Part shown: piece after piece, positions 7,138-13,935 of the stretch
Layout: each line of letters begins with the position of its first letter
Numbering within the stretch: the first letter of the stretch is position 1
Assembly (NCBI GenBank): GCA_035513275.1
Contig: DATKCJ010000274.1
Location: forward strand, 1-22,613
DNA length: 22,613 nucleotides
Direction: 5' to 3'
From: DATKCJ01 sp035513275
GTDB lineage: Bacteria > Verrucomicrobiota > Verrucomicrobiia > Opitutales > Opitutaceae
Notes under the pieces: generated by a model
The model's database searches: none
What the model saw: only the letters and a program-made list of their open reading frames with translations
Told to the model about the DNA's origin: nothing
Position numbers and translations under genes: made by a program

Positions 7138-10100
7138 ATGAAGCTGCTCCGCTCGTGTGCCCTCCAAGTGTTGCCCGCGCACTCCGCGATCCGGTGTCTG
7201 TTCACTCCCGTCGCCGTCACCGCCCGGACTACGAGTCAACCAATAGTTGACAAACTTGCCGATGCTTCCCCTTGGAAGGCGCAGACGGCCTGTCACTTGA
7301 TCGGTGACAAGGTGCCTTGGGTCGCGGCGGCCCGTCAGGTTTGTAACGTAATACGTTACAAACTGACGGGAGGGGCGCCAAGCGCGGGTTGTAACGTATT
7401 ACGTTACAAACACGCCCGGAGGATTGGATGTCTGGCGATTGGGCTGGGCATGGTTCTCGGGGCGCGCGCTGCGGACACGGCGTTGCTCTTCACTTACTTC
7501 ACGCGCAACGGCGAGGACGGCCTGCGCCTCGCTTGGAGCGAGGATGGCCTCAAGTGGCACGCGCTGAACGAGGGTCGCAGTTTCCTTGCGCCTCTCATCG
7601 GTCACAAAGAGAAGCTCATGCGCGATCCCTGCATCGCGCGCGGGCCGGACGGCACGTGGCACATGGTGTGGACCACAGGTTGGAACGAGAACGGCATCGG
7701 CTACGCGTCGACGCGCGATTTCATCAACTGGTCGCCGCAGCGCGAGTTGCCGGTGATGGCGCACGAGCCAGCGGTGCGAAACACTTGGGCGCCGGAGATC
7801 GCTTACGACGAGGCACGCGGCGAGTTCGTCATCTTCTGGGCATCGACGATTCCCGGGCGGTTCCCGGAAACAGCGGGAACGTCGGAGTCGGCCTACAACC
7901 ACCGGATGTATTGCACCACGACGAAGGACTTTCAGACCTGCACGCCCACGCGGCTGTTCTACGATCCCGGCTTCAGCGTGATCGACGCGACGCTGCTTCG
8001 CGACGGCGAGAAGCAATGGCTCATCGTGAAAGACGAGACAGTGACGCCGCCGAAGAAGCACCTGCGCGTCGCCATCGCGGCGGGCGCGCAGGGACCATTC
8101 GAATCGCTCGGCGATCCGTTCACGCCGCCCGGTTTGTGGGTCGAGGGACCGACGGTCGTGAAGATGGGCGCGGACTACTACGTTTACTTCGACGCCTACC
8201 GCGATCGTCGCTACGGCGCGATGCGGTCGCTCGACATGAAGACGTGGGAGGACGTCTCCGCGCAACTCGAGATGCCGTTTGAGGGCACGCCGGAGCGGAT
8301 GCGTCATGGCACGGTGGCGGAAGTGCCGCGCGCGTTGATCACAAAACTTCAGGATGCGACGGCCCGGCCCGAGCGACTCGTGCGTTTCAACGCGCCGGCG
8401 GATCACTTCACGCAGTCCATTCCGATGGGCAACGGCGCGCTCGGCCTGATGTTTTTCGGCGGTGTCGAGGAAGAGCGCATCATCCTTAACGAATCCGGGA
8501 TGTGGTCCGGCTCGCCGCAAGATGCGGACCGGCCCGATGCGGCGAGTGCGCTGCCAGAAATCCGGCGTTTGCTGCTCGCGGGGAAGAACGCCGAGGCGGA
8601 GAAACTCGTTGCGGACAATTTTACGTGCGCGGGCCCTGGTTCGGGCCATGCGAACGGGGCGAACATCCCTTACGGGTCCTACCAGGTGCTCGGCGATCTG
8701 CGGCTCAAGTTCTCCGATGTAGCCCTGCGCGTGAGCGCAGGGACCGACGTGCGGACGGATCCCGCACCTCACGCAGCGGGCTACTCACGCGACCTCGACG
8801 TCGCCGACGCGATCGGCCGCATGAGCTACGAGCGCGGAGGTGTGCGCTACTTTCGCGAGGCGTTCGTGAGCGCGCCGAACGAAGTCGCGGTCGTTCGGCT
8901 GATGGCTGACAAACCACAAAGCCTCTCGTTCGAAATCCGTCTGGACCGACCGGAGCGCGCGACGACGACCGTCGTCGGCACCAACGAGCTTCTGATGTCG
9001 GGTCGTTTGCCCGACGGAAAGGGCGGCGACAACACCGCCTTTGCGGCGCGAGTGCGCGTGGTCAACTCCGGCGGCAGCGTCACTTCGATCGAAGGTGGCC
9101 TGCACGTCGATGGAGCAAACGAAGTGATGCTCCTCGTGACGGCGGCGACGGACATCAAGTCATTCGCGGGACGAAAAGTGGACGATGCCATCGCGACCAC
9201 CGCAACCGATCTCGAGGCCGCGGCGGTGAAATCCTACTCGGTTCTCCGCAACAGCCACGTCGCGCACTACCGGTCGTTGTTTGATCGCGTTGGTCTCAGG
9301 CTGGGCGGCACCTCGCCCGAGACCGCTGCGCTTCCGACGACCGGAGCGCGGCTCGTGGTTCAGTCGTCTGGCGAGAGCGATCCGGGGCTCGCGCAGCTCT
9401 ATTTCGATTTCGGCCGCTACTTGTTGATCTCGTCGTCGAGGCCCGACGGGTTGCCGGCAAACCTGCAGGGCATCTGGGCCGAATCGGTGCAGACGCCGTG
9501 GAATGGCGACTGGCATCTCAACGTGAACGTCCAGATGAATTACTGGCCCGCGGAGGTGTGCAATCTGTCCGAGCTCCATCAGCCGCTGTTTGGACTTATC
9601 GCATCGCTCGTTGAGCCCGGCTCGCGCACCGCGCGCAAGTACTACGGCGCAGATGGCTGGGTGGCGCACGTGCTCGCGAATCCGTGGGGATTCACATCGC
9701 CGGGCGAGGGCGCCAATTGGGGTGCAACTTCCACCGGCTCGGCGTGGCTCTGCCAGCACTTGTGGGAGCATTGGTTGTTCACCGGCGATCGGGCATTCCT
9801 CGAGTGGGCTTACCCGATCATGAAAGGCTCGGCGCGATTCTACCTCGACATGTTGATCGAGGAGCCGTCGCACAAATGGCTCGTCACCGCACCGGCGAAT
9901 TCGCCCGAAAACGCGTTCCGGATGGCCGACGGCACGGTGGCGCACATCTGCCTCGGCCCGTCGTTCGACAACCAGATCATCCGTGCGCTTTTCGACGCGA
10001 CACGCGAGGCCGCGGCTGTGCTTGGCGTGGATGAAGCGCTCCAGGAAGAACTCGCCGTGAAAGGCGCGCGGCTGCCGCCGACGCGCATCGGATCCGACGG

Positions 10101-12228
10101 CCGCATCATGGAATGGCTCGAGGAGTATGAGGACGTGGAACCGCACCACCGGCACGTCTCGCACTTGTGGGGTTTGTATCCCGGCAGCGAGATCAGCGCG
10201 AGATCGACACCGGAACTCGCCGAGGCTGCGCGCAAGACGCTCGACGCACGCGGCGATGGCGGCACAGGCTGGAGTCTCGCGCACAAGCTCGTGCTCTGGG
10301 CGAGACTGGGCGACGGAAAGCGCGCGAGCGATTTGCTGCGCTCGCTGCTGACGCCAGCGGGGCAGATCGAAGGCATCACGTTCCATGGCGGAGGCACCTA
10401 CGCGAATCTCTTCGACGCGCATCCGCCGTTCCAGATCGACGGCAATTTCGGCGGCACTGCGGCGATCGCAGAGATGCTGGTGCAAAGTTCGCCTGCGCAA
10501 GGCGACTTGCCCGCGGAGATCGTTTTGCTTCCAGCGCTCCCACCGGTGTGGAAAGAAGGCGAGGTGCGCGGCGTGCGCGCGCGCGGCGGTTTCGAGGTCG
10601 ACATCACCTGGCGCGACGGCGCGCTCGAGTCGGCGTCGATTCGTGGCGAGCCCGGCGAGCGCGTGAGCGTGCAGACTTCCGGGGGCGCGCTCGAGCGAGA
10701 AATTCCCGTCTCGGGGAGCATCCTGATCACGGGCCAGCCCACGATCTTCATCGCAGGCGACTCGACCGCGGCGCACTACGGCGACGGGCCGCTTCAGGGA
10801 TGGGGCGTGCTGTTTGCGAGGTTACTGGAATCCTCACTCGTGAAGGTCGACAATCGCGCAATCGCTGGCCGAAGCAGTCGCACGTTTATCACCAGTGGAG
10901 CGTGGGACGAACTCATCGCCGACGTGAGGCCCGGCGATTTTGTTCTCATCCAATTCGGCCAGAACGACGGTGGCGCGATCAACGAAGAACCGCCCGGCTC
11001 GACGAGACCGTTGCGCGCCCGCGGCACGCTGCCGGGCCTCGGCGATGAGTCCGCGGGGATCGACAACGCCGTCACGAAGAAGCACGAGATCGTGCGCACC
11101 TTCGGCTGGTATATGCGGAAGATGATCGCAGACGTGCGCGAGCGCGGCGCCACGCCAATCGTCTTCTCGCAAACGATCCACAACACGTGGCGCGACGGAA
11201 CGGTGATGCGCGGCCCGGGGAGGTTTCGCGATTGGTCTCGCGAGATTGCGCGCGCGGAGGGCGTCGCGTTCGTCGATCACTCACGGCTCATCGCCGACGA
11301 ATACCAGCGCCTTGGCGAAGAGGCGGTGCGCGCGCTGTTTCCCACCGATCACGTGCACACCGGGCCCGCTGGAGCGGAGTTGAACGCATCACTTGCGATC
11401 GCGGGCCTTGCGGGGCTGCGAGGTGTCGATTTCAAGCGACTTCTTTCAGACGAGGGCAGGGCGATCGCGCCCGATTCGATCGGCTGGCTCAACCTTCCGG
11501 AGCCGGCGGATCCAGCGCTGCCAAGCGTGTTTCTCATCGGTGATTCGACTGTGCGCAACGGCGGTGGCGACGGCGCAGGCGGGCAGTGGGGCTGGGGCGA
11601 GCCGCTCGCAAAGTTGTTCGACCCTGCGTGCGTGAACATCGTCAACCGCGCGATCGGCGGACACACGGGTCGCACGTTTCAGACGCAAGGGCACTGGGAG
11701 CGCGCGCTCACGTTGATGAAGCCCGGAGATTTCGTCGTGATTCAATTCGGCACGAACGACGGAGGTCCGATCAACGACGACTCGCGTGCTCGCGGATCCC
11801 TTCCGGGCACGGGCGAGGAGACCGAGGAGATCGACAACATGCTCACGAAGCAGCACGAAATCGTTCACACCAACGGCTGGTATCTGCGGAGATTCGTGCG
11901 CGATGCCCGGGCCGCCGGTGTGACGCCCGTTCTTTGCTCGCTCGTGCCGCGGAAGATTTGGAAGGACGGAAAGGTCGTCCGCTCGGTCAACAGCTCCGCG
12001 GCGTGGGCGCGCGAGGTGGCCGAGCAGGAACGCGTGGCCTTTCTCGATCTGAACGAATGGATCGCCGCGCGCTACGACAGACTCGGTGCAGAAAAAGTCG
12101 ACGCGCTTTTTGCCGACGCTCACACGCACACGAGCTGGGCCGGCGCCGAGCTCAACGCGGCGATCATTACCGAAGCTCTTCGACAGCTCGACGGGTTCCC
12201 TTGCGTCGAGTCGGTTGCCGCGCCTTGA
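7138..12228 (+). CDS. four-module enzyme GH43-like / GH95 / CE12-type SGNH / CE12-type SGNH (start uncertain)
   Basis: The frame is open for 1696 codons. Modules (numbering from 7138): a signal-peptide-like stretch RRIGCLAIGLGMVLGARA ending near residue 111; a GH43-like five-blade module (about 112-405) with acidic residues at family positions D163 (MRDP), D283 (VIDATL) and E336 (VEGPT); a GH95 module (about 410-1195) starting at PMGNGALGLMFFGG, with N795 and N797 (NVNVQMNYW), E924 (SPENAF) and D1101 (DGNFGGTAAIAEM) at the positions used by the B. bifidum fucosidase AfcA; and two SGNH esterase modules, GDST at 1207-1210 (S1209) with D1404/H1407, and GDST with S1470 and H1664. It would remove arabinose- or galactose-like, L-fucose or L-galactose, and acetyl groups from one polymer. 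The first ~90 codons are doubtful: they contain four inverted repeats, and the best ribosome site (GGAGG, 7418-7422) serves an ATG at 7428 in another frame. Plausible in-frame starts are GTG 7312 or ATG 7138. The gene overlaps the convergent regulator gene by 62 bp. Confidence 0.85.
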   Translation: MKLLRSCALQVLPAHSAIRCLFTPVAVTARTTSQPIVDKLADASPWKAQTACHLIGDKVPWVAAARQVCNVIRYKLTGGAPSAGCNVLRYKHARRIGCLAIGLGMVLGARAADTALLFTYFTRNGEDGLRLAWSEDGLKWHALNEGRSFLAPLIGHKEKLMRDPCIARGPDGTWHMVWTTGWNENGIGYASTRDFINWSPQRELPVMAHEPAVRNTWAPEIAYDEARGEFVIFWASTIPGRFPETAGTSESAYNHRMYCTTTKDFQTCTPTRLFYDPGFSVIDATLLRDGEKQWLIVKDETVTPPKKHLRVAIAAGAQGPFESLGDPFTPPGLWVEGPTVVKMGADYYVYFDAYRDRRYGAMRSLDMKTWEDVSAQLEMPFEGTPERMRHGTVAEVPRALITKLQDATARPERLVRFNAPADHFTQSIPMGNGALGLMFFGGVEEERIILNESGMWSGSPQDADRPDAASALPEIRRLLLAGKNAEAEKLVADNFTCAGPGSGHANGANIPYGSYQVLGDLRLKFSDVALRVSAGTDVRTDPAPHAAGYSRDLDVADAIGRMSYERGGVRYFREAFVSAPNEVAVVRLMADKPQSLSFEIRLDRPERATTTVVGTNELLMSGRLPDGKGGDNTAFAARVRVVNSGGSVTSIEGGLHVDGANEVMLLVTAATDIKSFAGRKVDDAIATTATDLEAAAVKSYSVLRNSHVAHYRSLFDRVGLRLGGTSPETAALPTTGARLVVQSSGESDPGLAQLYFDFGRYLLISSSRPDGLPANLQGIWAESVQTPWNGDWHLNVNVQMNYWPAEVCNLSELHQPLFGLIASLVEPGSRTARKYYGADGWVAHVLANPWGFTSPGEGANWGATSTGSAWLCQHLWEHWLFTGDRAFLEWAYPIMKGSARFYLDMLIEEPSHKWLVTAPANSPENAFRMADGTVAHICLGPSFDNQIIRALFDATREAAAVLGVDEALQEELAVKGARLPPTRIGSDGRIMEWLEEYEDVEPHHRHVSHLWGLYPGSEISARSTPELAEAARKTLDARGDGGTGWSLAHKLVLWARLGDGKRASDLLRSLLTPAGQIEGITFHGGGTYANLFDAHPPFQIDGNFGGTAAIAEMLVQSSPAQGDLPAEIVLLPALPPVWKEGEVRGVRARGGFEVDITWRDGALESASIRGEPGERVSVQTSGGALEREIPVSGSILITGQPTIFIAGDSTAAHYGDGPLQGWGVLFARLLESSLVKVDNRAIAGRSSRTFITSGAWDELIADVRPGDFVLIQFGQNDGGAINEEPPGSTRPLRARGTLPGLGDESAGIDNAVTKKHEIVRTFGWYMRKMIADVRERGATPIVFSQTIHNTWRDGTVMRGPGRFRDWSREIARAEGVAFVDHSRLIADEYQRLGEEAVRALFPTDHVHTGPAGAELNASLAIAGLAGLRGVDFKRLLSDEGRAIAPDSIGWLNLPEPADPALPSVFLIGDSTVRNGGGDGAGGQWGWGEPLAKLFDPACVNIVNRAIGGHTGRTFQTQGHWERALTLMKPGDFVVIQFGTNDGGPINDDSRARGSLPGTGEETEEIDNMLTKQHEIVHTNGWYLRRFVRDARAAGVTPVLCSLVPRKIWKDGKVVRSVNSSAAWAREVAEQERVAFLDLNEWIAARYDRLGAEKVDALFADAHTHTSWAGAELNAAIITEALRQLDGFPCVESVAAP
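7235..7251. promoter_or_regulatory. inverted repeat, candidate operator (site A)
   Basis: GTCAAC and GTTGAC flank CAATA, giving 6-bp perfect arms. It is the first of four inverted repeats in 175 bp upstream of the GH43 module. The right side continues as GTTGACAAACT, which resembles the ACAAACT end of site C. Function as a regulator-binding site is inferred from position and symmetry only. Confidence 0.35.
7291..7309. promoter_or_regulatory. inverted repeat, candidate operator (site B)
   Basis: TGTCAC and GTGACA flank TTGATCG, giving 6-bp perfect arms in a 19-bp element, followed by AAGG. It shares the TGT...ACA outer bases with sites C and D but not their inner sequence. It may be a weaker or second regulator's site, or a chance palindrome. 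Confidence 0.35.
7331..7370. promoter_or_regulatory. long near-perfect palindrome, candidate operator (site C)
   Basis: The core arms TTTGTAACGTA (7340-7350) and TACGTTACAAA (7352-7362) are exact inverted copies around a single A at 7351. The symmetry extends outward as CCCGTCAG (7331-7338) against CTGACGGG (7363-7370), with one unpaired G at 7339, so 38 of 40 bases are in symmetric positions. The TTGT...ACAA outer form recalls operators of GntR-HTH regulators such as AraR, and the TGTAACG / CGTTACA halves resemble LacI-type half-sites set further apart. The LacI regulator at 12167-13273 is one candidate ligand. As RNA it would also make a very stable hairpin, but no T-run follows. Confidence 0.65.
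7389..7409. promoter_or_regulatory. second copy of the core palindrome (site D)
   Basis: Arms TTGTAACGTA (7389-7398) and TACGTTACAA (7400-7409) surround a T at 7399. The element is identical to the 21-bp core of site C except for the central base; centres are 48 bp apart. It ends 8 bp before a GGAGG ribosome-binding-like sequence (7418-7422). Two such copies side by side are far beyond chance and indicate a protein-binding array in front of the GH43 module. Confidence 0.65.
7418..7430 (+). promoter_or_regulatory. ribosome-binding-like GGAGG with ATG in a conflicting frame
   Basis: GGAGG (7418-7422), a 5-nt gap and ATG (7428-7430) form the best initiation signal of the region, but this ATG is not in the frame that encodes the signal-peptide-like segment and the GH43 module. 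The frame from this ATG encodes an arginine/histidine-rich shadow without family similarity. Either initiation uses another codon, or one base is extra or two are missing just after 7430. Confidence 0.4.
8719..8784. repeat. GTAG...CTAC REPIN-like pair inside the GH95 coding region
   Basis: GTAG (8719-8722) is followed by a perfect 8-bp hairpin, CCCTGCGC (8723-8730), loop GTGA, GCGCAGGG (8735-8742). After an 18-bp spacer, an inverted partner reads CCCGC (8761-8765) ... GCGGG (8776-8780) then CTAC (8781-8784), i.e. another GTAG-headed palindrome on the minus strand; both share GCGTGAG in the loop region. The element is 66 bp, or 22 codons, in frame from V528 to Y549 of the giant protein. It falls just before GYSRDLDVADAIG, between the LGDLRLKF strand and the YRRELDL-like strand of GH95, where family members usually have a shorter loop. 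Confidence 0.6.
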
Positions 12229-13273
12229 CGGCGCGCGCGGGAGCGATCGCGAGCCGCGTGTCGCGGACCGTTGGGCCATCGACCCAGAGTGCGGGAATCG
12301 TAGTGAGCGACGGCTGGCGCGGGATCCCCATCTCGTTGTGAAGGAGCTGTGCCGTCGCCAACTCGATCGCGCGTTCGCCCAGCTCGGCGGTCTGCAAATC
12401 GAGCGACGCACATTCCTTCGGGGCGCGCAGTGAGTTCAGGCAGACGAATCCGTGTGTCTCCGGAATCTTCGCGCCGAGTTCGCGCATCCAGGACATCGCC
12501 TGGTATTCGTGCCCTATGACGACGTCCGGCTGGTGCTGCTGAAACCAGTCGCAGAATTCCTGGCGATGCGGCGACTCGAGTCGCAAGGGCGGCACCTCCG
12601 TGATCTCGGGCAGATATTTTTGCAGTGCCACGAATGCGCCCTCCCAGCGGAACTGCAGTCGCTCATCGAGCTGGATGTCGATGAACAAGCCGGGCTTCCG
12701 GTAGCCGAGTTGGTGCAGTCGCTGCAAGAGCGCGACCATCGAGCGGTAGTGATCGGAGCACACGCAGTGCAGCGGCGGCCGGTCGATGAAGTAGTCGATG
12801 TAGACTCCCGTGTAGCGGCTCCAGTCGAGCGCGGAAAAATCCGGGAAGCCCATCGCCGGGAGGATTACGAGCGCCTGTATGCCTCGCGTGTGCAGGATTG
12901 TGTCGAGGCGCTCCAGGCGGATGCCGTCCGGCGTGATCTCAAATTTCTCCACCTTGAAGCCGAGTTCACCCGCGCGTTTCACGATCCCCTTCATCATGGC
13001 GCTGCTGTAGCGTTCTGCATGGTCCGGCATGTCGGACGGCACGATCTCGAGTGCGGCAATCACGCCCCGGAATTCCTGCCCGCTCGAGCGGCGGAGCAGC
13101 GACATCACAGCCCCGGTGAGCGGATTGCGGTGATAGCCCGCCTCGTTGGCCGCCTTCAGCACGCGATCGATCGTCTCGCGCCTGACGCGAGGGGAGCCCC
13201 GGAGGGCGTCGGAAATCGTGGTCCGTGAAAGGCCAAGCGACTTCGCCAAGGTGCGCAGCGTGGGGTTTGGCAT
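12167..13273 (-). CDS. LacI-family transcriptional regulator
   Basis: A 368-residue regulator. The N-terminal helix-turn-helix and hinge are typical: TLRTLAKSLGLSRTTISDALRGSPRVRRETIDRVLKAANEAGYHRNP (5-51), followed by a periplasmic-binding-protein-like sensor domain (about 65-335) ending in the family-like ALWVDGPTVRD. It should bind DNA as a dimer and respond to a sugar or oligosaccharide made by this locus. The last ~25 residues form a basic tail (KARQPTRRKGTRRAVEELR) beyond the usual end, and this tail is encoded within the 62-bp convergent overlap with the esterase end of the giant gene. It is divergent from rhaM across 186 bp, so it may control rhaM, the lyase-like gene and the receptor, and possibly the palindrome array at 7235-7409. 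Its ligand cannot be assigned. Confidence 0.92.
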   Translation of the reverse strand: MPNPTLRTLAKSLGLSRTTISDALRGSPRVRRETIDRVLKAANEAGYHRNPLTGAVMSLLRRSSGQEFRGVIAALEIVPSDMPDHAERYSSAMMKGIVKRAGELGFKVEKFEITPDGIRLERLDTILHTRGIQALVILPAMGFPDFSALDWSRYTGVYIDYFIDRPPLHCVCSDHYRSMVALLQRLHQLGYRKPGLFIDIQLDERLQFRWEGAFVALQKYLPEITEVPPLRLESPHRQEFCDWFQQHQPDVVIGHEYQAMSWMRELGAKIPETHGFVCLNSLRAPKECASLDLQTAELGERAIELATAQLLHNEMGIPRQPSLTTIPALWVDGPTVRDTRLAIAPARAVKARQPTRRKGTRRAVEELR

Positions 13274-13305
13274 GCCGGACTGTCAGACGATTGTCGCGCC
13301 CCGGG

Positions 13306-13317
13306 TTGTTTCAACAA
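13306..13317. promoter_or_regulatory. short palindrome in the lacI-rhaM divergent promoter region
   Basis: TTGTT and AACAA flank TC, a 12-bp inverted repeat 33 bp upstream of the regulator start and 143 bp upstream of rhaM. The TTGT...ACAA ends match those of sites C and D but the inner bases do not. It is the only clear symmetric element noted in this 186-bp divergent gap; no convincing -35/-10 pair was identified. Confidence 0.25.
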
Positions 13318-13459
13318 GATTCAGACCTCTGTCGCCGAGTCGCGCGCAGGTTTCGGACTGTCATCGCTACCCTGAATCGCAATTCGGCAGGAAATGCGGC
13401 TTATTCGGACTAGAGTCGCCCGGTTTTCTTCCCACCCCATCAACCCCGCAAGCGCTGCC

Positions 13460-13774
13460 ATGATTCGAAAGTCCTTCGTGATGTCTGTCGATTCCGGCTG
13501 TGAGGCCGAGTATGAGCGACGCCATCGACCGATCTGGCCCGAGCTTGAGAAGGTCCTCAAGGAGCACGGCGTGCACAACTACTCGATCTTTTTGCATCCG
13601 GAAACGCGCCAGCTCTTCGGTTATGCGGAGATCGAGGACGAGGAGCGCTGGGCTGCGATCGCCGCGACCCCGGAGTGCCGGCGTTGGTGGAAACACATGG
13701 CCGATGTGATGCGCGCCAACCCGGACTCGAGTCCGGTGTCGCAGCCGCTGCGCGAGGTGTTTCACATCGACTAA
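13460..13774 (+). CDS. rhaM: L-rhamnose mutarotase
   Basis: A 104-residue protein, the same length as E. coli RhaM, that interconverts alpha and beta anomers of L-rhamnose in the cytoplasm so that downstream enzymes get the anomer they use. The start MIRKSFVMSVDSGCEAEYERRHRPIWPEL places Y18 and H22 at the positions of the known active-site Tyr and His; further family features are LHPETRQLFGYAEIEDEERWAAIA, CRRWWKHMADVM and the C-terminal FHID. It is the first gene after the divergent promoter, 161 bp before the lyase-like gene. Its presence is the strongest in-window pointer to rhamnose as a product of the pathway. The rest of rhamnose catabolism is not encoded here. Confidence 0.93.
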   Translation: MIRKSFVMSVDSGCEAEYERRHRPIWPELEKVLKEHGVHNYSIFLHPETRQLFGYAEIEDEERWAAIAATPECRRWWKHMADVMRANPDSSPVSQPLREVFHID

Positions 13775-13843
13775 ACCGGGCGACGGGCCTCGTTTCGAGC
13801 GCCGCCTCTCCATCGTTCTCTCCTTCTGAGCGCCCTCGAGATC

Positions 13844-13906
13844 ACGAGAACGAGAACGATTACGAGAACGACTCTCCGATCCCAGATCCCAGATCCCAGA
13901 TCCCCA
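13844..13906. repeat. two short tandem repeats in the rhaM-lyase gap
   Basis: ACGAGA-type hexamers run from 13844 to 13871 (ACGAGA, ACGAGA, ACGATT, ACGAGA, ACGA). Next, GATCCCA heptamers occur at 13878, 13885 and 13892, with an 8-base variant GATCCCCA at 13899. They fill the gap ahead of the Tat-exported lyase-like gene and leave little room for an ordinary ribosome-binding site. Slippage could vary the length of this leader; a regulatory role is not shown. Confidence 0.7.
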
Positions 13907-13935
13907 GACCCGAGACCCTATTTCCCCTACCCGTC

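Noticed and set aside
7428..8282. 284-codon frame starting at the ATG with a good GGAGG
   Set aside because: The initiation signal is attractive, but the product (MSGDWAGHGSRGARCGHG...) is Arg/His-rich and out of frame with the GH43 module; kept only as evidence of a start problem.
7138..12228. Possibility that the giant frame is an assembly fusion of separate genes
   Set aside because: Module borders show no internal start/stop remnants and the frame is kept across four families, so a true fusion is favoured, although it should be confirmed by reads.
13675..13935. Upstream extension of the lyase-like gene to 13675
   Set aside because: The extra 87 codons overlap rhaM and low-complexity repeats, while ATG 13936 opens a proper twin-arginine signal.
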